Assembly (NCBI RefSeq): GCF_031143425.1
Contig: NC_090437.1
Location: forward strand, 1,174,688,863-1,174,752,862
DNA: 64,000 nucleotides
Direction of reading: 5' to 3'
From: Pleurodeles waltl
Taxonomy: Eukaryota > Chordata > Amphibia > Caudata > Salamandridae
Part shown: positions 11,646-21,926 of the stretch, one piece after another
How the letters are laid out: every line of letters starts with the position of its first letter
How positions within the stretch are numbered: the stretch's first letter is position 1
Program-made: the position numbers and the translations under genes
Notes under the pieces: model-generated
What the model was told of the DNA's origin: nothing
The model's input: only the letters and a program-made list of their open reading frames with translations
Database searches by the model: none

Positions 11646-12482
11646 GCCAGTGGCATTGTAACATCTTCCGGCTGAGGTGCCCCCCCCCCCATTCCAAGTC
11701 CCCCTGAGGTGCCTGTGTGTGCCTGTGTGTTTTCGACCTGATGCCCCTGCAGTGTTCTCTCCGTATTGAGGCAGGAGTCAAGTGTGGCCTTGGCATATGT
11801 GTTATGGCCCAGTGGGCCATGGACATTTTGGAGTGGGCATTGTCCCTCCTTTTGTATATATTGTACATACTGTTTATTGTTTAAGGACGTATATATCTAA
11901 AACTGTACTATTACACTCATTTTATTCCATTCCTTTTGTCCTTGCATTATTCCTGAGGGTTACAGGGTATATATGTAATGTTGCATCCGTTTGTGTGTAT
12001 GGTGGTGGGGGTGGGGGTGCTGCATGTTGCGTGTGTGTGTCACTCTCTTTTTCCTCCCCCCTCCCTTGTGTGCTAAGTGCAGTACTCACCGTGGTCGTCT
12101 TTGCCGGCGTTCGTGTTCCTGGTGTATGAGAAGGTACACCAGCATTGGAAACAAGTGCAGCTCAGGCTCCATGGCGTCGTGGTTCTTCCTTGAGTGTCGA
12201 GAGGCGAATTGTTTCCCTTCAGTGTTCTGTTTCCGCCGTGCTTTTGATGGCATTGGTACCGCCCCGGAAAAGCTGGCGGATAGGCATGTTGTAATGCTGT
12301 GGGCACATTGTCTTCCACCTGGCTGTGTTTGTTGCTACCGCCGTGGCGGTCGGTGTGTTAAAGTGGCTCTTTGTGTTGGCGGTTTCCGCTGTGGTCATGA
12401 TTACATTTTTTTTTACTGCCGGCCTGTTGGCGGTGTTACCGCTGCTTTATCACCGACCGCCAGGGTTGTAATGAGAGCCAAT

Positions 12483-12808
12483 GTGTCAGTGGTGGAGTAC
12501 CTCAACCGCCTAAGTAGTACAAGGTCAAAGGCATTGACAATTCAGACATGCTTGCGACTCCAGCTCCTGGAAGCTTCTCCCAAAATTATTTCAATTCATC
12601 GTGACTCAGTGGGGTCTGTGCCAGAGGATCTTTTCGTGTCTTAATTCGTCCATCAGCTCCTTAAGTACTTCAGCTGGAAACTGGATCCCAGAGTGGCAGT
12701 GACATTTGTATTCTTTCAGTACTAGGAAACGGAGACCAACTATTCCTTTTCCCTACTAAACATGATCATCAGGCTGAAGCTCAGGTCAGGAGGCAAGGAG
12801 AGAACTTC
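12483..12808. other. Short spacer, no feature seen
   Basis: Sequence between the target duplication of Harbinger A and the next short element. No open frame of note, motif or repeat recognised. Confidence 0.4.
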
Positions 12809-13411
12809 GGAGCATATTTATGAGTTGTTGCACCATGCTTGCACCACGCAACATGGTACATGCTTGGCTCAACCAGTAAGTCATATTTTTTGAAGCCATT
12901 CAAAGCCACTTTGTGTGGCTTTGAATGGCTTCAAAAATATGGAGCAAGGCAACACAGCGGAAATCGCTAGGTTGTCTTACTCTGCCTTGGGTAGGCATTT
13001 CATGGGCTTTGAGGTGGGTGTTCCTACACAACTCCCATGGATTTTGACACATTTTCAGATTTATAAGGACTTGTAAACATGGAAATGTGCCAAAATTTTA
13101 CACCGACCCAGGAGAGGCATAACAAGGAGAAATATCTTTATTTCTCCTAGTTATTACTCTTTCTATGTGTGGTGCATTCTGCAGCACACATAAAAAATAG
13201 TAAAACGCCTCTCAGTATTGTTCTTGTTCAGGAAGGTGTCCCTTTCTGCACAAAAACAATCCTGCATGCAACACAGGCACCCTTGCACCAAAGTACAAGT
13301 GTGCCTGTGTTGGCACTACGCTGCCAAAAGGGCATCACCGCTGGAGGAATACAGCACATTCCTGCCCCTTCACTGTGAGGCAGGGCAGCATCACACTCTT
13401 AAATATGCCCC
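12809..13411. mobile_element. Short non-coding element with inverted termini and an internal hairpin
   Basis: The left end GGAGCATATTTATGAG and the inverted right end GGGGCATATTTAAGAG match at 14 of 16 positions, as in a MITE of about 600 bp. Inside, 12883-12909 and 12915-12940 form a near-perfect 26-bp stem with a short loop. There is no coding capacity. I could not see a clear target duplication, so the superfamily is unknown. Confidence 0.5.
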
Positions 13412-14448
13412 TTAGTGCTCATCACTCCAATCTGAAGATTGCAAGTGTGGTTTCTGGTTTTGGTGGAACCTTCTTCTGATTCACTGATCCAACTCCTCCT
13501 CCTTCAGAACATTCTTTTGGACCCATAAAGTCATTGTCATCACCTGGTTGCAGAAGGCTCCTTAAGACTTATGGTCTGGCAGATCACAGGGAACGTTAGT
13601 CAATACCAGGCCTGTCGAGACAGATGTTTTCAAGTGGGCCTGGTCGCTTAGCATAGTCAAACAGTACAGATCGGCTTGGAGAAAATAGGCCCCTTGGAGG
13701 GTAGAAAAAGGTTTCGATCCCATGAGGGCTGACACATCCGACGATATAGCCTACAAGTCAGTAGATTTCTTCAGATTGGCCATTTAGGCAGGCTATGTGC
13801 AGGTGGACAGGCTTGAATATATGTGAATATAATGTGCAAACTTAGACCACCATGTATTTGGTTTGATGTAGGAAATGTCCAGAAACAGGAATAGCAAAAC
13901 AACTCTGTCTTAACTATTTTAGGTCATATGAAGAAAGAGAGGGAAGTCTGGTTGTAACATAATGTTATGGACGTAATGTTCTGTTAATGGTTTGTTTGAA
14001 ACTACTATTACCCTTTGTGTTCATGGGTTCAGCTTTGCTTACATATTTACTTGGTTATAGCTGCTGTTGGAAAATAAAGCGGAGTCACATAGGATAATCC
14101 TCGCCTCAGTGTCATTAATAGAATTGAAATTGTTTTGATGTTTTCTAAGACATGTTTTTTATTAAACTAAAGCTGGGAAGTCTATGATTTAAGTGTCACT
14201 TTACTTTTGAAACAATGTGTGATGTTTCATGAAATGAATCTGAATTTGACAATCCTGGACACACACAATTGGAATTTTATGTATAAATAATGCACTATGA
14301 GTGCCAATTCTACAGACCAATGATTAAAGATAAGGGCAAGCCATGGCATTTTGACAGAATAGAAAAGAATATACATTTTGAACGTGATAACCTAACAACG
14401 CAAAACTAGCAATCAGAACCAGGCTGGATCCTTGGTCCCAAATATCTG
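13412..14448. other. AT-rich spacer, no gene recognised
   Basis: No open frame with recognisable features. An AATAAAG near 14072 and an unassigned AT-rich stretch are all that is visible. Confidence 0.4.
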
Positions 14449-15426
14449 TGGGGTCATTACAACCCTGGCGGACGGTGTTAAAGCAGCGGTAAGACCGCCA
14501 ACATGCTGGCGGTCTTTTTTTGAGTATTATGACCATGGCGTCATCCGCCGCTTCACTGTTCCGCCCGCCAGGGCGGAGACAACCGCTGGGCTGGAGACCT
14601 GGGTCTCCAGCCCGGCGGCCGTCACAATACCTCCGCCAGTATTTCGACCCGGCTTACCGCCGTGGATTTCCAGCGGTAGGAACCGCCATGAAATCCATGG
14701 CGGTAAGCGGGGTTTCCCCCACCCCCACTCCAACCCTGACTCCCTCCCCTACCCCCCCACCACCCCTGCCACCCCCCAAAGATGGCAGGGCCCCCTCTCC
14801 CCACCCCGACCCCCAACATCACATAACTCACACGACACGCACGCAGGCACCACCAATACACATACACGCACACACACCAACATACATGTCTACATCCACA
14901 CACTCAGTCAGACACACACACCCATATACAGACATACACGCACACATCCATACAGACATATATACAGACATACACGCACTCATTCCCAACCCACGCAACA
15001 CACCCGCAAGCATACACGCACTCACACCCCCCTCTACATACACAGACGCACACCCCCATGCACCCACACAACACACAACACCCCCCCACCCCCCTCCCCT
15101 AACGGACGATCGACTAACCTTGTCCGTCGATCCTCCGGGAGGGGACGGGAGCCATGGGGGCTGCTCCGCCGACACCACACCGCCGCGCCGAATCACAGGA
15201 CGTGATTTGCTGGGCGGTGTTCTGTTGGCGTGGCGGTGGAGGTGGAGCAACCTCCACTTCCCCGCCGCCCGCCAGTATGGCTGTTGGCGGCTCTCCATCG
15301 TAAAAAGGACGGAGAGCAGCCAACAGTCATAATACGCCGAGCGGCAAACCCCCACTACTGGCGGTCTTCCGCACGGCGGTCCCTCGGCGGTCTTGTAAAA
15401 AGACCGCTGAGGTTGTAATGACCACC
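14449..15426. mobile_element. Non-autonomous Harbinger-related element E
   Basis: The left end (GGGGTCATTACAACCCTGGC) matches the gene-3-side terminus of the full elements. The right end, inverted, reads GGTGGTCATTACAACC. The flanks are CTG on the left and TTG on the right, an imperfect 3-bp duplication. The 978-bp body has no transposase. It has GGCGGT-rich subterminal sequence, a hairpin at 14653-14670/14690-14707 (18-bp stem, one mismatch) and a CA-rich tract of imperfect ACACAC/ACGCAC repeats at about 14820-15080. It would depend on transposase supplied by a full element. Confidence 0.7.
14820..15085. repeat. CA-rich simple sequence tract
   Basis: Imperfect (CA)n with interspersed CATACAGACATACACGCA-type motifs, inside element E. 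The long open frames across it are only a consequence of the low complexity. Confidence 0.75.
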
Positions 15427-15432
15427 TTGGTG

Positions 15433-15695
15433 TGTTAGAAATGGGGTATTTGGTTAGCAGTCAGGTTACTCTCTGTCCAAGCAAGGACACTCATTCTAGT
15501 CAGGGTAAGTCACACACAATCCAAATTATCCTGTGCCCACCCTCTGGTAAATCATACAATACCACAATATAGCACCACAAAAATACAACACACAGTGTTC
15601 AGAAAAATATATAATATTTATCTGGTTAAATGCAGGTCAAAACGATCAAAGATGCAATAAGTAAATGTAGAGATATCACAGAAAAATGATATAAA
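15433..15695 (-). repeat. 3' part of LTR-like repeat, inverted copy, left of Harbinger B
   Basis: It begins TGTTAGAAATGGGG and is the reverse complement of the 3' end of the repeat that closes at 27275. Landmarks such as TCCAAATTATCCTGTGCCCA and the CCAGATAAATATTATATATT tract (inverted) align. It continues beyond Harbinger B at 25002-25349, which shows that B inserted into it. Confidence 0.7.
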
Positions 15696-16305
15696 GGCGG
15701 TCATTACAACCCTGGCGGTCGGTGCTAAATCACCTCTACACACCCCACGAGGAACGAGGACAGCATAGAACCGGAACTCCAAATCCTCCCAGCGATAGTC
15801 TTCCTGCTCCTCTACCAGGAGCACAAACGCCGGCGCAGAAGACAACGGTGAGTACTGCACCTACAGCACAGGGGAGGGGGGAGGGAAAAAACAGGGACAC
15901 ACACACGCGACACACCCACCCCCACCCACTACAACACACACATTAATGCATACCAATACATCACAGTTACACCCCCAAAACCCCCAGAAGAATGAAAAGA
16001 CAAAAGGAAATGATTGTAACCATTGAAATATATTAAAATACAGCAATCAAAAATATTTACACACTAAAAACTATTATATACACCAAATTTACAAGTCCAG
16101 GCATAGTACCAGGCATTGTCCGTGGACCACTGGGCCCAAATAACATGGGCAAAGCCCACACCGGATACCTGACTTAAACGGAGAGAACACTGCAGGGGCA
16201 TCAGATAGCAAAACTACAGGCACCTCAGGGGGAAGGGAAGGGGGGGCACCTCAGCCGGATGAGTGCACCACGCCAGATCCACCAGGGGGCTCCATGCCCA
16301 CTGTT

Positions 16306-16680
16306 CAATCCTGGGGAGTGCAAAGCCACAGTCTCACAAGTCTATACAGTGGGTGGTCTGCCCACTTCTCAATCCTGGGGAGTGCAAAGCCACAGTCTCA
16401 CAAGTCTATACAGTGGGTGGTCTGCCCACCGGTCAATCCTGGGGAGTGCAAAGCCACAGTCTCACAAGTCTATACAGTGGGTGGTCTGCCCACTGCTCAA
16501 TCCTGGGGAGTGCAAAGCCACAGTCTCACAAGTCTATACAGTGGGTGGTCTGCCCACCGGTCAATCCTGGGGAGTGCAAAGCCACAGTCTCACAAGTCTA
16601 TACAGTGGGTGGTATGCCCACTGCTCAATCCTGGGGAGTGCAAAGCCACAGTCTCTCAAGTGGATAACAGTCTCCACTGG
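16306..16680. repeat. 64-bp minisatellite, about 6 copies (copy B)
   Basis: Units start at 16306, 16370, 16434, 16498, 16562 and 16626, each beginning CAATCCTGGGGAGTGCAAAG. The spacing is exactly 64 bp and the units are nearly identical. All three frames on the plus strand stay open because of the repeat, so those frames are not evidence of a gene. Confidence 0.95.
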
Positions 16681-16768
16681 TTCTGGAGGGGGCCTGGTGC
16701 CCAGAGTGCATCGTGCAGCCCTGTCCGACACAGATACGGCACTGCCCCTGCCGCTCATGGGCCAGCGG

Positions 16769-18052
16769 TGCTTGAGATAGCCGTGCCCTGTTCAGCGGTG
16801 CTTGAGATAGCCGTGCCCTGTTCAGCGGTGCTTCAGATGGCGGTGCCCTGTTCAGCGGTGCTTCAGATAGCCGTGCCCTGTTCAGCGGTGCTTGAGATGG
16901 CGGTGCCCTGTTCAGTGGTGCTTGAGATGGAGGGCCCTGTTCAGCGGTGCTTCAGATGGCGGTGCCCTGTTCAGCGGTGCTTGAGATGGAGGGGCCTGTT
17001 CAGCGGTGCTTGAGATGGAGGGGTCTGTTCAGCGGTGCTTCAGATGGCGGTGCCCTGTTCAGCGGTGCTTGAGATAGCCGTGCCCTGTTCAGCGGTGCTT
17101 CAGATGGCGGTGCTCTGTTCAGCGGTGCTTGAGATAGCCGTGCCCTGTTCAGCGGTGCTTCAGATGGCGGTGCCCTGTTCAGCGGTGCTTGAGATGGAGG
17201 GGCCTGTTCAGCGGTGCTTGAGATGGAGGGGCCTGTTCAGCGGTGCTTCAGATGGCGGTGCCCTGTTCAGCGGTGCTTGAGATAGCCGTGCCCTGTTCAG
17301 CGGTGCTTCAGATGGCGGTGCCCTGTTCAGCGGTGCTTGAGATAGCCGTGCCTTGTTCAGCGGTGCTTGAGATGGCGGTGCCTTGTTCAGCGGTGATTCA
17401 GATGGCGGTGCCCTGTTCAGCGGTGCTTGAGATAGTCGTGCCCTGTTCAGCGGTGCTTGAGATGGCGGGGCCTGTTCAGCGGTGCTTGAGATGGCGGGGC
17501 CTGTTCAGCGGTGCTTCAGATGGCGGTGCCCTGTTCAGCGGTGCTTGAGATAGCCGTGCCCTGTTCAGCGGTGCTTCAGATGGCGGTGACCTGTTCAGCG
17601 GTGCTTGAGATGGAGGGGCCTGTTCAGCGGTGCTTCAGATGGCGGTGCCCTGTTCAGCGGTGCTTGAGATAGCCGTGCCCTGTTCAGCGGTGCTTCAGAT
17701 GGCGGTGCCCTGTTCAGCGGTGCTTGAGATGGAGGGCCCTGTTCAGCGGTGCTTCAGATGACAGTGCCCTGTTCAGCAGTGCTTGAGATGGAGGGGCCTG
17801 TTCAGCGGTGCTTGAGATAGCCGTGCCCTGTTCAGCGGTGCTTCAGATGACGGTGCTCTGTTCAGCGGTGCTTGAGATAGCCGTGCCCTGTTCAGCGGTG
17901 CTTCAGATGGCGGTGCCCTGTTCAGCGGTGCTTGAGATAGCCGTGCCCTGTTCAGCGGTGCTTCAGATGGCGGTGCCCTGTTCAGCGGTGCTTGAGATGG
18001 AGGGGCCTGTTCAGCGGTGCTTGAGATGGAGGGGCCTGTTCAGCGGTGCTGG
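16769..18052. repeat. 30-bp minisatellite, about 43 copies (copy B)
   Basis: The basic unit GCTTGAGATAGCCGTGCCCT + GTTCAGCGGT is 30 bp. Variants read CAGATGGCGG or GAGATGGAGGGGCC, the latter making 28-29-bp units. The array covers 1.28 kb. It lies at the 3' end of gene 3 (minus strand), whose frame runs into the array and stops near 18011. Alternating unit types hint at higher-order units of two or more. Confidence 0.95.
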
Positions 18053-20639
18053 CCATGCCGGGGTGCTCATGTGCCATCTGGCCTCGGCCTGGCGGGGCCC
18101 TCCTACCCACCTGTCCTGTGGCTGGCGGGGCCCTCCTGGGCAGCTGTGCTGGGGCTGTTGGTGGCCTCCTGGCCAGCTGGGATGGGGCTGGCGGGCCCTC
18201 ATGGCCAGCTGGGCTGATGGGGTTTTTGTCGGGCGTGCTGCCCTTCCCAGCCTTTCCTGCTCTCCTGTGGCCCTTCCCCACCTTGGCCGTGTCCCAGCTG
18301 TCTCGACACTCCCACCGGGACCCCTGGTAGGGGTTTTTGTCCCTGGTGTCTTGACCCTCTGCCGCCGGGCACTGGAAATTTTTTGATGTTTCTCAGGGGG
18401 GCGGGGGCTGGCTGTGCTGTGGTTCCGTACCAGACTGGCTGCCCTGGTGGGCGGTGCACTCCAGTGACCATGGATGACATGCACCACTGGGCCCGGTGAT
18501 GTAGTGGCTGAGGTGCTAGCTCTGGTCCTATGACATGGACGGGGTGGGTGAGTTGTGGGAAAGAGGTTGAGTTTGGACAGGAAACATTTTTGGGGAGCAG
18601 TGGGACGGGTAGGTGTAGTGGGTATGGGACTGGAGGAAGAGGTTGTGGTTGTAGGAGGTGTAAGTGGGGTGGCTTTGGGGGCAGGTGCTTGGGCCGGAGG
18701 CTGTCGTGAGGTGGGTGGCTGTTGGGTGGGTGGCTGCCTGCGTTTGTGTATCTTGGGAGGGGGCGGCACAGACACACTGGGAGAGGACACAGGGGACGTG
18801 TAAATGGCAGTGGGGGTGGTGAGTGCACGTGTGCGGGGTGTTCTGGTGTGTGTGCTGCTGAGGGACATAGTGGCTGAAGATGTTGTGCATGCAGGTGTGA
18901 GTGGAGATGTGACAGGGAGGGAGGAGGGAGACGTGGAGGAGGGGGACACAGTGGAGGCAGTGGGTGTTGGTATGTCTGTATGGGGATGTTGCTTGTGTGA
19001 CTGCCTGTGGGATGTGTGGTGCTTATGTCTGCCTGAGCTTCCCTTGGGTGTTGAGGTGTGTGCAGCCTGGTCTGATGGTGTGCTTGGGATAGGCAGAGGT
19101 ACAGGGGATTGGGTCTGGGTGGAGGAAGATGGAGTGGGGAGGCTAGAGACAGGGACAATGGCTGCCATCAGTGCTGAGGCCAGAGTCTGAAAGGCTCGCT
19201 GAAGGGCCGCCTGACCAGAATGAATGCCCTCCAGGTATGCATTACTTTGGTGCACTTCCCTTTCTGCACCCTGGATGGCATTCAAAATGGTAGACTGCCC
19301 AACAGTGAGCGACCTGAGGAGGTCAATGACCTCCTCACTGAGGGCAGCAGGGGTGACTGGGGTGCCTGGGGCGAAGGAGATCCCCACCTTCCTGGGTGAG
19401 CGGGCACGGTGCAAACGCTGAGGGGCTGCTGGGAGGGCGGTGCTGGTGCAGGGGGTGGCGGATGTACCTGTTGTTGCGGAGGGCAGAGATGTTGCCGCCA
19501 CCACAAGGGAGCTCCGATTCACTAATGTCCGCTCGTGTCCCCGGCGTGGAGCTCCCCTCGCCCTCCGTCCCACTGGCGAATTCAGAGTCGGTAGTGTGGC
19601 CCTCCATGGCCATGTGGGATGCAGCTCCCTCGTGCTCCGGTGCCACTGCTCCTCCGCCTGATGATGCTAATGCACACATGAACCGGAAGACCACAAAAAG
19701 GGGGGGGGGGAACAGAATAAAGACATGTTGAGTGCATGCATTCCCGCTACCGTTGGCAGACAGCACAGACACAGAAGCCCCCTGCACTACGCTGCGCACT
19801 TGGGGTCCACTTTGCAATCCCTGGGACATGGCCTACAAGGCTATGGACGACACCTGCACACATAGATGACACAGGGCCATGAATAGCTGTACTTGGCACC
19901 CTACAGAGGTGGGGGGCGGGGGCACAGGGCCATGCCTTACGGAGGGGCCTAGCCTACGGAACTCGCCCTGGCCTAGGGATACCCACAGCCGTCCTCCCCC
20001 ACCTAGACACCTCCACTGCGCGCAAAGTTAGCAGAATGAGAGTGTACTCACCCCCTTGTGTCTGCTGTGATGCCCTCACGCGCCCATCCAACTCGGGGTA
20101 GGCCACCGCCAGGATCCGGAACATCAGGGGGGTCAAGGTTCGACGGGCACCCCTCCCACGTTGGGAGGCCATCCCCAGCTGAGCCTCCGCTGTCTTCCTG
20201 CTCCAGCGGCGAATGTCCTCCCATCTCTTCCGGCAGTGGGTTCCCCGTCTGTGGTGGACCCCCAGGGTCCGGACGTCCTTGGCGATGGTACGCCAAATAT
20301 CCATCTTCTGGTGGGCGCTGACCTATATGAAATGTACAGGGGAGAAGAAAAGTAATTACCTTCTGCACCCTCAATGTGAGTGGCCCCCCATCCCTACCCT
20401 TGCCATGAGGCACATGCACTCACCGTCGTTTCATGCATGCCTCAATCTCTCCCCCCCACCCCCATCTTTCATCCACCCCACTCAACACAGGCATAGCCCA
20501 TACAGCATGCTCCCAGTGTATTTACCTGTTTGTCTGGAGGACCGTAGAGTAGCGCGTACTGGGGGAGGACCCCATCCACAAGCTTCTCCAACTCCTCCGA
20601 TGTGAAGGCAGGGGCCCTTTCCCCAGTCGCATGAGCCAT
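18011..20639 (-). pseudogene. Harbinger gene 3: second Myb/SANT-like protein (copy B)
   Basis: Exon 1 is 20639-20526 (38 codons, MAHATGERAPAFTSEELEKL, donor GTAAAT). Exon 2 is 20322-20052 (271 bp) with DIWRTIAKDVRTLG, CRKRWEDIRRWSRK and LMFRILAVAYPELDGR. Both are open, and this is the best preserved DNA-binding domain of this gene in the window. Exon 3 starts at 19666 (TTAG acceptor) and encodes a Glu/Gly/Ser-rich segment. A deletion near 19520 shifts the frame. The shifted frame then carries a helical segment (LSEEVIDLLRSLTVGQSTIL, about 19250-19345), a Ser/Thr/Pro/His-rich tail and a basic Pro-rich end reaching the 30-bp minisatellite. The role is inferred: a second element-encoded DNA-binding cofactor. 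Confidence 0.75.
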
Positions 20640-21572
20640 TGTCTCTTCCAGACCGAGGTCACAGCAGCACTTGCAGTGTAGGTCCTCTCCTGTCGAAGAT
20701 CAGGTATCGAGTGATTTAACAGATGGAAAATGGCGGTCACGTCCGCGGCGGAGCGTACCGCGACCGCCGGCGCACATCGTCATTGGCTCCTGAGACCCAG
20801 AGGGTCCAATGTTAACCAATGCAGCATTGCGCCGCGGTCTTCGACCACCTACCACCATGGTGTACAACGCCAGTGCAGTTACCTCACATCCCATTGTCAC
20901 ACTTTACAGGTCAGGCAGCAGCCATTTCAGGGGCCCACATGCCTTACTTTTTTTACTGCGTCACACATACCTAGGCCTTGCATCCACACTCATACAAGCC
21001 ATTCTATGGATTCAGATTCGTGTTTTTGGCAAGCTGTGGTTACGTACCTCTGGGATGTTTGACTCTGTGCTCGCTGTTGTCCTTCATAGGCACCGTCCGC
21101 TGGGACATGTGAGGAGATTGCGGCATCCTCCGGTGTACAGACCGCTGGTGGACCTGTCGACAATGGAGGAGAGACATGTCATCCTGACATACAGGCTTGA
21201 CCGTGCCACAATTCTGGAACTGTGTGCCCAGCTGGAGCCAGACCTGATGTCAGCTATCCGCCATCCCACAGGAATCCCCCCTCAAGTGCAGGTGCTGTCA
21301 GTACTCCATTTCCAAGTGGGTCATTTCAAACAACAGTGGCCATATCATCAGGGATGTCCCAGCCTATGTTTTCCAACGTGTTGTCCAGAGTGTTGTCTGC
21401 CCTGCTGAAACACATGTGGAGCTACATCGTTTTCCCTGAGGTGGAGGATTTGGCTACAGTGAAAGGTGATTTCTATGCCCTTGGACATATCCCCAACATC
21501 ATAGGTGCCATTGATGGGACCCATGTGGCTTTGCCGCCCCCCCCCCCCCCACAGGAGTGAACAGGTGTACAG

Positions 21573-21926
21573 TGGAGAAGTGTGGCTCAATGGTTGGAGC
21601 GGCAGACCCTGATGCAGAAATCTGGCCCGGGACCAGGGTTCAATTCCCGCCTCGGCGGGTCTTGGGCTCAATTTCCTCTGACCTGATAATTCTTGCATCG
21701 TTGCCTAGTCTAATTCATGGGTCCCACTCTGTAACTCTGGGCAATAGCTTGCTTAATCTCCACAATGGCCCCAACAGCGCGGGATGCCTGGCTTCACCTT
21801 GGAGGTTGCCCAGGAGTGGGCACCTCACAGGGAAAAGCCAGGAGGGGTTCCACAGCGGTATGCGTACAGCGCCTTGAGACCCTAACGGGTGAGTAGTGCG
21901 CTATACAAGTACGAAGTTTACAGTTT
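21573..21926 (+). mobile_element. tRNA-derived SINE with L2-type LINE tail, inserted in transposase B
   Basis: A 354-bp insertion flanked by TACAG (21568-21572 and 21927-21931); the uninterrupted sequence is seen in copy C. The head has Pol III promoter boxes: A box TGGCTCAATGG near 21583 and B box GGTTCAATTCC near 21638, as in a tRNA. The tail GCGCCTTGAGACCCTAACGG and the following GTGAGTAGTGCGCT match the 3' end of the LINE at 46060-46110. This is the usual sign of a SINE copied by that LINE's reverse transcriptase. Confidence 0.85.

Larger units (their letters stand above)
7786..12172 (-). pseudogene. HARBI1-like Harbinger transposase (copy A)
   Basis: Three exons on the minus strand. Exon 1 is 12172-12090 (83 bp, ATG, donor GTGAGT) and encodes MEPELHLFPMLVYLLIHQEH plus an Arg-rich end. 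Exon 2 runs from about 8930 to 8284 and exon 3 from 8184 to 7786, separated by a 99-bp intron (8185-8283). Exon 2 carries the helix-turn-helix-like N-terminal region and the first catalytic block. That block reads GAINGTH instead of GAIDGTH, so the first Asp of the DDE triad is Asn. The second Asp is in VHDAFILRNS and the Glu in IERTFG. Frameshifts separate these blocks, and the usual stop is lost so the frame runs on to 7786. The product would cut and insert DNA in the nucleus, but this copy is inactive. Gene 3 lies inside intron 1 on the opposite strand. Confidence 0.8.
5254..12479 (+). mobile_element. PIF/Harbinger DNA transposon copy A, three-gene type
   Basis: A 7226-bp element bounded by short terminal inverted repeats. 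The left end reads GGCCCCCATTACAACATTGG and the right end, inverted, GGCTCTCATTACAACCCTGG. Both sides are flanked by AAT (5251-5253 and 12480-12482), a 3-bp duplication as expected for the superfamily. The subterminal regions are rich in GGCGGT/ACCGCC motifs. Gene 1 runs rightward from the left end, the transposase runs leftward, and gene 3 runs rightward inside the first transposase intron. Copy A is shorter than B and C because about 0.7 kb of the last exon of gene 3 is missing. All three genes are damaged. Confidence 0.9.

Noticed and set aside
14432..15332. Two overlapping frames of over 250 codons rich in Thr, His and Pro
   Set aside because: They cross the terminal repeats and CA tract of non-autonomous element E and share no domain with Harbinger proteins.
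16306..16680. A CRISPR-like array of regularly spaced repeats
   Set aside because: The whole 64-bp unit is repeated with no unique spacers, and the context is a eukaryotic transposon.
16259..17548. Several long plus-strand open frames with repeated AVPCSAVLQM-type peptides
   Set aside because: They are produced by the 64-bp and 30-bp minisatellites, which keep frames open; they run antisense to gene 3 and have no start context or domain.
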